Assembly: GCA_037127315.1 (NCBI GenBank)
Contig: JBBBDQ010000230.1
Span: forward strand, 708,501 to 772,500
From: Ascarosepion bandense
Taxonomy: Eukaryota > Mollusca > Cephalopoda > Sepiida > Sepiidae
Direction of reading: 5' to 3'
Length of the DNA: 64,000 bases
Shown here: piece after piece, positions 31,514-40,889 of the stretch
Layout of the letters: the number at the start of each line of letters is the position of its first letter
Numbering within the stretch: the first letter of the stretch is position 1
The notes under the pieces: generated by a model
Database searches by the model: none
The model's input: only the letters and a program-made list of their open reading frames with translations
What the model was told of the DNA's origin: nothing
Made by a program: the position numbers and the translations under genes

Positions 31514-32335
31514 CTACGATATCCTCAGCATCCTTCTGTAAAACCACATTTCCGCTGCTTCCAGTTTTTTCCTCATTTTCGATGATATTATCGAGCATTC
31601 GCTGCCGTATTGAAGAACTGACATCACGTAGCAGACCAGCACTCTTTTCTTTGTTTCCAATGGGATTTTCCTGTGTGTTAGTATTTTGCTCAGCTTCTGG
31701 AACGCGTCTTTTGCCCGGCCAATTCGCCTTCGGATCTCCGTGTCACACTTTCCATCTTCAGTTAGGACACTTCCTAGGTATTTAAATTTTTGTACTTGCT
31801 TGATTCTGGTATCTCCCACATTTATTTGGCATTTTGGGTTGTACCTTTTGCTGATGACCATGCACTCAGTTTTCTTAAGGTTTATTTGTAGTCCTTTTTT
31901 GTCGCTCTCCAACGCTACCTTCTGTATGAGGTCTTGTAGCTTCCTTTCCGTGACCACAATCAGTACTGTGTTGTCTGCGTATCTTATGTAGTTCAAATTG
32001 TGTCCATCAACAACAAATCCTGGCGTGTCATCTAGGGTCCTCAAGATATTCTCGCTGTACATGTTGAACAGATCCAGTGAAAAGACACATCCTTGTCTTA
32101 AGCCTCTTTCTATTTTTGTAAATCTACTGAGATCGTTACCTGTCCGTATGCAGGCCGTTTGCTGCCAGTAGAGATTCTTGATTACTCTTATGTCTTTGCC
32201 GAAAATATCGAGGCTGCCGAGCATCTCCATCAGTTCTTTGTGTCGTATCTTGTCGAATGCCTTTGCATAGTGAATGAAACATAGGTAGAAATCTTTCTTC
32301 ATTTGTATTGCCTTTTCGGAGAGCATCCTAATCAT
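31514..32335 (-). pseudogene. RTE-like reverse transcriptase core
   Basis: A 273-codon open stretch with KDFYLCFIHYAKAFDKIRHK (motif A), RGLRQGCVFSLDLFNMYSE (motif B, normally G-C-x-LSP) and NYIRYADNTVLIV (motif C). Motif C is YADN where active RTEs have YADD. KKTECMVISK and KYLGSVLTEDGKCDTEIRRR follow. With the Asp-to-Asn change and no endonuclease it cannot be autonomous. Confidence 0.9.
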
Positions 32336-32945
32336 GAATATGGCGTTCCTTGTTCCAGTGTCTTTGACGAACCCGCACTGTTCCTGCTTCTCGCTCTATT
32401 CATCAGGATTCTGACCATCAGTTTGGTAATGTGGCTCATTAAGCTGATAGTTCTGTGTAGTTCACACTCTTTTGCGCCTGGTTTCTTCGGCAATGCTATA
32501 AATATCGACTTGCATAGGTCGTCTGGTATTATTCCGCTGCAATAAATTTCGTTTTTATGTCGGTAATTTTTTCTATGCCATATTCTTCTAAGGCTGTCAG
32601 CAGCTCTATCACTATGCCGTCTGGACCAGCTGCTTTGTTTCTGTTCATTTTGGCCATTGCAGCTTCCACTTCGGATTTTAGTATTTCCGGTCCATCCATC
32701 TCCTTGTGTATTCTCGGTTGTTCTCGCTTGTCGCAAAAAAGATCCTTTATATATTCATTCCATCGATGGAGTATTTCCTCTTTCTCTAATATGATTGTTC
32801 CATCCTTGGATTTTATGCATCCTGTTGAGGCGCAGGTTTTTGTCCTGTTAGTTCTCTTAACTATTTGTGCATCTCTTCTCACACTTGCTATTATTGGTGA
32901 AGGCGGTACCAGGGTGAATTACCTTTTACACGTAGGGATAGGGAT

Positions 32946-33350
32946 GCATTTTTATTTAATTGGTGGTCTATATATATTTAACTTAAGAACAAAAATAATC
33001 AGCTAAATATAATGATAAAATTGTTCTAACACGTATGTATGTGACTTGCTGGATTTTCAAAAAAACTTCTCCACAGAACGTTGGTCATTAGCCAAACATT
33101 CTTATAATTGACTGCGTTGTTTTGACTTGTTATGTGATCATACGTTTGTGAAACGCAAATTTCATTTGTTCAGTCAACACTTTTGAAAGCTTCATATGCT
33201 CAGTCGAGTTGTTCATTCGAGATCGAAAATTCAGGATATTTCATGAAAATGGCAACCAGTTGTCCCGGACACAATAAATCGCTTTCCTTCTCAATGCGCA
33301 TGGATATATCTCCAATTGTGAGGTGCAATATACAGGTTGAGATCTTATAT
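32946..33350. other. No recognised feature
   Basis: Between the RTE 5' truncation and a SINE-A. Contains the left copy of the SINE target duplication (33339-33350). Confidence 0.5.
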
Positions 33351-33666
33351 CAATCAGTCAGTTAAGTGCCATACGTGATACACGCTTGGGCGATCATGTC
33401 TCGAAAAAGATATGACTGACTGGGCAGAAGATTATCCCGCAGTAGGTTGCCATTGCTTTCTGCGGTAGACTGGTTGCCGACCAAGGCTATAGAACCCAAT
33501 CTGTCCTGTTATTTAACCCATGACTGGAAGGAATAGACGGATTAATACCTTTCCCAAGGTTATTTGCGCGTAAGTGAATACAATGGATTCAACTGGAATT
33601 CGAACTCGTCTCCCCGGTTTCTCGTTCCGAGTCGATATCCACTGTATCACAAAAGAGATCTTATAT
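33339..33666 (-). mobile_element. SINE-A copy with intact target-site duplication
   Basis: The element is 33351-33654 (304 bp), minus strand, flanked by perfect gagatcttatat at 33339-33350 and 33655-33666. This fixes the ends of the SINE-A family: the tail ends in an ACTGACTG-type run (cagtcagttaag on this strand) and the head sits at the gtatcaca boundary. It shows insertion by target-primed reverse transcription. Confidence 0.97.
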
Positions 33667-34254
33667 AAGTTGTATAACACTGTTATAAATGTTACCTTCA
33701 ATCCATCTCTGATGTTACAGTGAATCGTGTTTGTAATTCTCCCAACAGTCTCACCCACGCATAATAATCAAGGAAGTTACAGTATGGGGTGTTTTGTGGA
33801 CAGATGCCGACAACCATGACTGTCTTTACCAGCTTGGGTAGTATGGTCCAGAGTATCACATAGGGTCTTCTCGCAGCCACCCTCTTGATCTAAGACAGCA
33901 CTACCTCATCAAGACACTTGAGTCTGATGCCATATTAAAAATAAATGGTATTAGTAGTGATCACCCTACCAAAGATTTGTAATCACCATCAGTCTCATCA
34001 AGCACTTTCCGAATTTTCTGCAATATTCTTAGATTGATACCTAAATATTCCGAAATTTTCGCATTGTAGATTTTCGGCGCGGACATAAAAAATTACAGCA
34101 TGCCAGTTCCAAACTTCTGGTGGATGAAATTGCGTTATTGTGCTCTTTATTTCACAGACAGTCACCAACTGCTCTTCCTACTATTTGCAATCAACAAAAT
34201 AAAAATTAAAAATATAAAATTGCAAAACTTTATTCATGGCATCATAATTTTTGT
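33667..34254. other. No recognised feature
   Basis: Frames at 33698-33880 and 34100-34324 show no known motif. Confidence 0.45.
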
Positions 34255-34795
34255 AATCGTTTTACGCCAAGCAAGAGAGAAGGATGGGAACACAGGTGTG
34301 AAGGCAATTGCTAGAGTAGACTGAAAAAGGCAAAGAACAAGATACACGATATGATGTAGGATGGACTGGAGTCAAGTGGATAAAAGATGGGAATTGACAT
34401 TGCATTTAAATTCCTGGACGTTGTAGCCGTCAGGAAAGCAAGTATATGAAAGGGAGTTCCAAAAACGGGAATTGCGAGAAAAGTAGCTGGTGGAGTAGAA
34501 TTGTCGGCTGCATTTGATAGGTTTCACTGTAAAAGGGTGGGACCTTGTTACCAATCTGGTTACTCGAGTAAATTCTTGTGGAGGGGGCACCAGTGACCTA
34601 AGATTGTCGGATTCGAAGCCATGAAAATGTTTGTAGAAGAGACAGAGGGAAGCCAAATCCCGCCGTTGAGAAGGTGACTGGAGTCGAACTGCCAGGTCTG
34701 GACCGATCACATTACAAATTCTCTTTTAGTGCCTGTCATGAAACCTGAGATGAACAGCAGGGGCACTTGACCAGATATTACACCAGTATGGTATG
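34255..34795 (-). mobile_element. LINE J copy, C-terminal tail
   Basis: The complement reads MIGPDLAVRLQSPSQRRDLA, SLCLFYKHFHGFESDNLRSL, HPFTVKPIKCSRQFYS, FWNSLSYTCFPDGYNVQEFK, then a stop and a shortened 3' UTR. The 5' edge is around 34795 (a CCHIWSSAPAVHLRF-like reading). The frame is open for 112 codons. Confidence 0.92.
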
Positions 34796-34915
34796 CACGG
34801 CCTGATGTTTGAATGGTTTGAAGGATAATAAAATTATAAAAGTCAAAACTAGAATATGTGTATTCATAAATATATGTATTCTCTCGTCTACATACTCATA
34901 AAATACGTTTGAAAT

Positions 34916-34918
<3 letters not shown>

Positions 34919-34987
<69 letters not shown>
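34919..34987. repeat. Compound (CA)n(TA)n microsatellite
   Basis: CA for about 30 bp switching to TA for about 40 bp. Confidence 0.97.
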
Positions 34988-34990
<3 letters not shown>

Positions 34991-35382
34991 CAATGAAATC
35001 AATGCATTTAAATTTATCTTTAAGTGATGCAGTCAAGTCCTGCTGCGTGTGTTTACAATAATTTTAGCGACCAGCGTCTGATACCATTAACTGAAAACAA
35101 AAAATCATAGAAAGAAAAAAGACAATCCTTTCTAGATTTTTAAGATCGCATTTTGTTCTCGATAAATAACTTTCTTTCTTTCCCCGTTTTCATGAGTTTA
35201 GGTCTGATGCCTGTTAAATTATCCGCCTACAATAAAAACAGAGGCGTGTAGAGATCAAATGCCAGAAAGATTTATATACCATGACTAAATAATTATTTAC
35301 AAGGTAAGTTTTACGTAAAATTGAATTTTTTAAAATTTTTCACATGAGGAATATTTTTTACGTCATATGCTTTATTTTTATA
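34988..35382. other. No recognised feature
   Basis: AT-rich; nothing recognised. Confidence 0.5.
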
Positions 35383-35672
35383 GGATGTGCGTTGTGGTGC
35401 ACTGGATATCAACATGGAACGACAAATCGTGGAGCCGCATTAGAATCCCAGTTGAATTCCTTGCATTCACTAACTCACAAAAATGATTCGTCTTTTCCCT
35501 TCCAGTTATGAGTAAAATAACAGGACAGTTTGGGTTCTATAACCTTGGCTGGTAAGCAATCTACAGCAGAAAGCAATGGCAACCTACTGCGTGATAATCT
35601 TCTGTTTAGTCAGTCATGTCTCTTGCGAGACATGCTCGCCCAAAGCATGTATCACGTATGGCACTCAACTGA
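35383..35672 (+). mobile_element. SINE-A copy
   Basis: Head ggatgtgcgttgtggtgcac, complete body with a small deletion (gtattaatcc lost near 35485), tail gcactcaactgatg. The flank atgctttatttttata before it is echoed by atgctttttctattttttt after it. Confidence 0.93.
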
Positions 35673-35689
35673 TGCTTTTTCTATTTTTT

Positions 35690-35757
35690 TCGTTGTGGTG
35701 CAGTGGATATCGTTTCGAAACGAGAAATCCAAGTGCCGAGTTCGAATTCCAGTTATT
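35690..35757 (+). mobile_element. SINE-A head only, direct to the previous copy
   Basis: cgttgtggtgcagtggatat, cgtttcgaaacgagaaatc and gccgagttcgaattccagtt are present, then the SINE ends abruptly. A 3'-truncated head is unusual for a retrotransposed copy and points to a later deletion or recombination. Confidence 0.85.
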
Positions 35758-35899
35758 AGCCGGTTGAATGTTAATATTTGTGTCCCTAAAATATCGCACT
35801 AACCTCTACCTTTCAACGAATGATGTCAGATAGAAAATAGTGCATTACTGCCTTACATAGTTAGGTGTTGACCAAGAATTTACTTTCCCGTATACGCGT

Positions 35900-36160
35900 T
35901 ATCGTCGTTAACAAATTATTTCCACCTAAAAACCCCTTTCTCTTTGGCGAAACCTCACGAACCTCTCACCGTTTTATCGCTATTTACACGGAAAGCGTTC
36001 AGATGAACTGCATTTCTTAATTCCATCGCTTCTTACATTCACAGATAAGATCTTCCATGCCAAGCATTTTGTAGTGAAAAACACCTAATTCCATTCGTCA
36101 TTCCGTTACTGATACACCTCGAGCTTCTTCATTCCGCGAACTGTTACTTAGTGAAAAAAA
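35900..36160 (+). mobile_element. LINE C fragment (C-terminal tail)
   Basis: A frame reads LSPFYRYLHGKRSDELHFLI, then PSLLTFTDKIFHAKHF and SSFFIPRTVT. This parallels the J tail (LFYKYFHGFCSDELRSLVPP) but is clearly a different family, as also seen at 37484-37690 and 47110-47380. Only the tail is present. Confidence 0.65.
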
Positions 36161-36437
36161 ACTCCTATGAATATGTTTTCCTCATCACTACAAGCTTAAC
36201 CCATTCAAGTCTATAGTCAATCATTATCTTTTCCACATATCCACATAGATTATGGTTCCTTCACTTTAACCCACTGCCTCGAATGGTTCACGGGCCTTGA
36301 ACATCATTGCGAAATGTAAATGACTTGGAACCCCAACAAAGGGACCTGCCAGACAGAGCATCACTGATATTCCTAAACCTTAAAGAGGTTTCCAAAGTTT
36401 TTTGTGAGTGTAGACTTCTACCTACTTACTTTTAGAC
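36161..36437. other. No recognised feature
   Basis: May be the 3' UTR of the preceding LINE C fragment; nothing definite. Confidence 0.35.
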
Positions 36438-36722
36438 AACGTACCGCTTCTGGTGCAGTAACATCGACACGATACGAGAAATCGGCGAGCCGAGTTCGAA
36501 TTCCAGTTGAGTTCCTTGCATTAATTTACGCACAAATGCCATTAAGAAAAGTATTACTTCGCTTCTTCTCTCTAGTTATGGGTTAAATAACAGTACAGAC
36601 TGGCTGGCAACCAGAAACTAATGGCAATCTGCTGCGGGATAATTTTCTGTCCAGTCAGTCATATCTGTTTCGACACATGGTAGCCCAAGCGGGTATCATG
36701 TATGACACTTAACTGACTGACC
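36438..36722 (+). mobile_element. SINE-A copy
   Basis: Mutated head (accgcttctggtgcagtaac), good B-box region gccgagttcgaattccagtt, body with a deletion near 36600 (ggttctatagccttgg lost), tail cacttaactgactgac. Confidence 0.92.
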
Positions 36723-36734
36723 GCTTTTGTGCAG

Positions 36735-37025
36735 CAAATAGGATAAATAATATCGATTACACCGTGTTGATAGCAGAAACGGAAAGGAAACTACAGGCAC
36801 TTCTAGAGAAAGTTGTGAAGGAATGCGAGATGAAAAGACTAAAGATCAAATGTAAGGAGACAGAATATATATTTATAAGCAAATGAAATAGTTGAAAATA
36901 CAAACTTCGATTTGACCACAACGAAATCAAACGGTTACAAAACTTTTAAATCGATAGGACGAAAAATTCAGCACAGGACTCTCAAAATGCACTGAAATAG
37001 CAAAGGATGACTTCCAAAAATTATG
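36735..37025 (+). mobile_element. RTE-like LINE fragment, RT palm
   Basis: Reads TVLIAETERKLQALLEKVVK, ECEMKRLKIKCKETEYIFIS and later a decayed AKDDFQKLCEI-like text. It starts right at motif C (YADDTVL region) and stops before the tail. Confidence 0.8.
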
Positions 37026-37159
37026 CGAAATACAGTGGGTGTGTCGACAAAAATACCTCCAACATGTTAAAGGTTAAAAAAAAAAAAAGAAAAAGCAAGG
37101 TAACTGTCCTTAAAAAAAGTAGTTTCACTTTGGATTTGTTATGGTGTCCTATCTATAGG

Positions 37160-37440
37160 AATGGACTCTTCCTCCGTCAATATAATATTACCTGCGTGAT
37201 TTCCGGGGACGAAGCTGTGACGCAGTCGAAAGGCAGTTGAGACGCAGCGTAACCATACCGTACTGACTACACTTATATTTGCTGATTACTAACAATTCAC
37301 TTTGTATATATGTTCTTGTTATTCTAAAACACTGTTTCAACCTACCTTTTTGTTTTCCGCGTCTTTCTTCCTGGCCCAATAAGGCCACAACAAATTGGCG
37401 ACGAATATTTCGCCACCACAACTCCATAATGGGTTTTAAC
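37160..37440 (+). mobile_element. LTR end with primer-binding-site-like motif (Gypsy-like), copy 1
   Basis: Matches 55530-55810: ggaatggactcttcctcc, cttatatttgctgatta, gttattctaaaacactg, cttcctggcccaa, then acaaattggcgacgaatatt. The tggcgacga motif directly after a LTR end is a primer-binding site seen in metazoan Gypsy (Mag-type) elements. No gag or pol follows. Confidence 0.6.
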
Positions 37441-37483
37441 AAATGGCTACAATTTTTTTGTTTTTTGCTTTTTTGGTTTCAAA

Positions 37484-37690
37484 AAGCCTCTCACTGCTCT
37501 ATCGCTATTTCCATGGAAAATGTTCAGAGGAATTCCAGTTTTAGTTCTACCATTTCTTACATTCAGAGCTAAGATCTGCCATGCCACGCATCTTGTACCG
37601 GAAAACCCTAATTTCCTTCGCATTCCCCTGCTGATATATAAATAAATGGCGGGCGTCTTCATCCCGCGAATCGCGGCATACAAAAAAAAG
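37484..37690 (+). mobile_element. LINE C fragment
   Basis: ctatcgctatttccatggaa and gcgtcttcatcccgcgaatc are shared with 35950-36160. A frame reads SLTALSLFPWKMFRGIPVLV, with LPFLTFRAKICHATHLVPEN after it. Confidence 0.6.
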
Positions 37691-37699
37691 TCAAATAAA

Positions 37700-38265
37700 A
37701 ACAAATGGCTACAATCTTTATTCATTTGGTTTCAAAATTGAAATCCTTCGAATGGTGGCCTGTAATCATCAATGCCTGAACATTTTCTGGCGTTCGTGCG
37801 CTTTAAGCTCTAACAAATGTATTATTTTAAACCCTGAACCTGTAGACTAAATTTTTTAAACTCAAGTCGGTATCGATTTTCTATCCGGAACAGAATCATT
37901 ACGACGTAACAGAAAATGAGCAACGAAATCTCTCTGTGTTGTAATTATAGATCCACACTTAAAAAAATTACCTTTCAACAGTAAACGCACGATGTGCACC
38001 GATCCAAGCCATGATAGTAGCTGATTATATTGAAAAAATATTAAGCCATTAGCTAAATGAAAAGTTAGTCGTCATTCAGCTAAGTTCACTAGAACTATAG
38101 AGGTAAGACTTTTAAATGTGAGAGGTATTTCTGGTTCACCTTGTTTTAAGAAGCAGGAAATTTGCATAAACAAATTTAACCAATAAAAAAATATTACTGC
38201 ACTGATAGGTACTATCAGACCTACTATATGCCAGTGGCTGCTAGACATTATCCTCGTAGACGAAA
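37700..38265. other. No recognised feature
   Basis: AT-rich; nothing recognised. Confidence 0.5.
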
Positions 38266-38269
38266 TACT

Positions 38270-38440
38270 TCAGGTAATAGAAATGTGGTTCTAAAGAAAG
38301 ATGAATGAACATGTAACCAATGACGGAGTTTTGAGAAAATAAAAACAAAAAAAAAAGACATTTATATTTATTATCACAATGGAACAACTGAAATTTATTC
38401 GGTACATATTGAGGAAAGAGAGTTTGTAAACATGTAACAC
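38270..38440 (+). mobile_element. RTE-like LINE tail, decayed
   Basis: atagaaatgtggttctaaag corresponds to the EMWFYRRML box, and ctgaaatttattcggtacat, then attgaggaaagagagtttg to LKFLGHVMRKESL. Confidence 0.6.
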
Positions 38441-38494
38441 TCACATGACATACTGTATGGAAGACGAACAGTGGAAAACAGAAATAGCCTACAT

Positions 38495-38740
38495 CTAGAA
38501 TTGCAATGAGGAAGGAGGGCTAGAAAAATCTGATACTAACAGGCCAAAAAGAAGGGAAAAACGACAGAAGAAAGCAGTGAATTTTATATTTAAAGGGCTT
38601 GAGCAAGTGGATGACAGAAAGTGGGTTGCGTGATGTAACCGGAGAAAGCGTGCTATGAGCTACGATGGATAGGGAGACGTGGAAACACATGATCGCCCAC
38701 GTCCTGAAAGAACAAGTCACATAGAACAACAAGAATGAGC
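38495..38740 (+). mobile_element. RTE-like LINE tail
   Basis: Starts at the MRKEGLENLILTGQ equivalent (atgaggaaggagggctag) and runs through the GLSKWMTESGLRDVTGESVL equivalent to gatagggagacgtgg and acgtcctgaaagaacaagtc. It overlaps in content with the 38270-38440 piece, so the two are separate insertions or a duplication. Confidence 0.8.
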
Positions 38741-39379
38741 GAGCAAAATAAGATGGCATAACAGGCTTTTGGAGAGATAACAAAAAGAACTGCTAAGAAC
38801 TAGAAAAGAAAGGACGTTGTAGAGAGCCATGAGCGGTTATATTCTGAAGGGATATTGCGCGCAGAAAAATGTCATTTGAGACCAACCAAACGCAGATAAG
38901 CGTGTAAGAAATAGAGTTGGGATTGAACTCAATGTATTGATTTGTAGGACCAAAATTCTATTAGATGAACTATGCAGTTGATTTTATTAAATAAATGTGT
39001 CACTCGTATATGAATCAATGGTGAGCTAAAATAGACTATTATGTGTCTGTGCAAAATCTAATGGAATAGTATTTCAAAACTAATGCAATGGGATTACAAA
39101 GCAGAAAATCATGTCGGAAGTTCATATCTTATCTGTATTTTGTTTAGTTCATCTATATATTTATTTGTGAAAATGAAAGAAAAACCCAATATGGTGATTT
39201 ACAGCTTCGTTTATTTTTGTTTGTTTTTTCAGTTATTTTTTTAGTTTTGCACTTTTCATTAGATTTTTTTATCCATATCACTTTGATATTGTGATTCCGA
39301 AATAAGACGATCATAGTAAAAAGAGATGATGAAATTGGCAGATTCAACTGTCTACATTTTCAATAAATATTTTCCGCTT

Positions 39380-39382
<3 letters not shown>
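38741..39382. other. No recognised feature
   Basis: AT-rich; frame 39153-39347 has no motif. Confidence 0.5.
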
Positions 39383-39414
<32 letters not shown>

Positions 39415-39434
39415 ATATATATATATATATATAT
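39383..39434. repeat. (TA)n microsatellite
   Basis: TA array with one C interruption. Confidence 0.95.
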
Positions 39435-40229
39435 GTAGGTCTCTATGAAAATATTAACGTTAGAATTTGAAAATATGTAATTACACACACATACATAGGG
39501 AAAACAATAAGATATATAATACATACACTCAAAGAATGTGGAGATGTATAACTATGCACACATATACATAGCGAAAAGAAAGATTACAACGCACTTGCAC
39601 ATAAACACACACACGCACACTGGTAAGTTCCTCTCCTAACCCAAAACATTATTTCAGTTCAAATTATCAAACATCAGCATTTTAGTCGCACGACATCAAT
39701 TCAGCACCTCCATATATATATATATATCAATAAATGTGCATTTGCATATACTCACACGTACACGCACATATATAAATATTTTACTGGTGTAAATAAAATA
39801 AAATAAAACAGTGCTCAGTGTAATATAACAGAACTATCAGGTATATATCCATAAATATACCTATCGTCCTACGTCTACGGCTCGACTCGGAGTTTCATGC
39901 ACTATGCAATAATCAGGTGTATATTATGATAAGAGGAGTGATTGAGGGTTTTCTGCATTATTCTGTCAGCAAACAACAGCTTAACATCATTCAGAGCACG
40001 CTTACATTTATTAGGCAAAAAAGCGATTATAGTGATTAGACGTGTCACTCCGATATAGCTGAAAGAAATGATTCCTGTGGGTTATGTCAACCGAGCAAGC
40101 AGAAGAAAACAAAGGAATGAAGACGAATGGTTCTACCTGGCATGAAAGCGTCAATGTCACCTTTCACACAGCAGAAAACTTCAGAGGCGCAGTCTTTAAC
40201 ACGGAGGCTAAAAACTTTGTTTCAATGTT
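39435..40229. other. CA/TA-rich stretch, no gene
   Basis: 39480-39780 is rich in CACATA words; a TA run lies at about 39712-39727. Nothing coding. Confidence 0.5.
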
Positions 40230-40520
40230 GAAGTTTTGGAAAGGATGGAAACGAAAAGGGAATTAATACTGAGCACCAGGAAAAAGACAGCTAAAATTCC
40301 TGGGACATTCAATAAGAAAAGAGGGTGTAGGGAATCTGATGCTCACAGGCCAGATAGAAGGAAAGAGAGACAGTATAAAGTAGCGTGTAACATATCTAAC
40401 TGGCCTGAGCAGGCGGATGGCTGAGGTTGCGTAGTGTGTCAAGAGAAAGCGTGCAAAGAAACATCAGGAAGAGGGAGAAGTGGAAAGGACAAGGCACATT
40501 GCAAAGAAATTCACGAAACG
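40230..40520 (+). mobile_element. RTE-like LINE tail, decayed
   Basis: ggaaaggatggaaacgaaaa matches the LERMATKRKL box, ctaaaattcctgggacattc matches LKFLGHS, then the DRRKERQ-like and GLRSVSRESV-like text. Several frame breaks. Confidence 0.8.
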
Positions 40521-40889
40521 CAAAGAAAATCACGAAACGGGTCCCAGTCTGCTCGTTGATGACAATAAGATATTCTATTGATAGGAGGTTCCTGGATGGA
40601 AGTGGCGTAAAAAAGAGACATTTACAGACACAACAATATGAGCACAGTTGCCAGGAGAGGCAGAGCTGCATAGCATAGCAAGTGTTAGGAATAGAAATAA
40701 AGAAGAGATCTAGAAAAGAAGCGTATCTATTCCGTTACTGGGGAAGCGTGTGGGGAAATCCATCACATACATGAGAGACTGAATGATTGTGAAATTTAGT
40801 GTTTGGACTACAGTAAGATCAGTGACAGAGTTTTTCAACCACTTAGTATGATGGACGGTTAAAGTCACCGAACACAAATGCATTATCAA
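40521..40889. other. No recognised feature
   Basis: Between two RTE pieces; nothing definite. Confidence 0.4.

Larger units (their letters stand above)
31163..32945 (-). mobile_element. RTE-like LINE copy 1, best-preserved RT
   Basis: 5'-truncated. On the complement it starts before KSKDGTIILEKEEILHRWNE, continues with AMAKMNRNKAAGPDGI and GIEKITDIKTK (frame 32529-32882), SIFIALPKKPGAKECELHRT and LMSHITKLMVRILMNRARSR (32332-32736), then the main RT frame (31514-32335), and ends with RQLKFLGHVMRKESLQNLIL and GRQRIAYLQGLIRWLTERGL, RDRETWRTMIAYVL (31193-31489). About four reading-frame breaks. No endonuclease part. Confidence 0.93.

Noticed and set aside
31227..31991. Several plus-strand frames over RTE copy 1
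   Set aside because: They are shadows of the minus-strand reverse transcriptase. The same applies to 41364-42050, 42624-42929 and 43104-43418 over copy 2, and 44077-44777 over copy 3.
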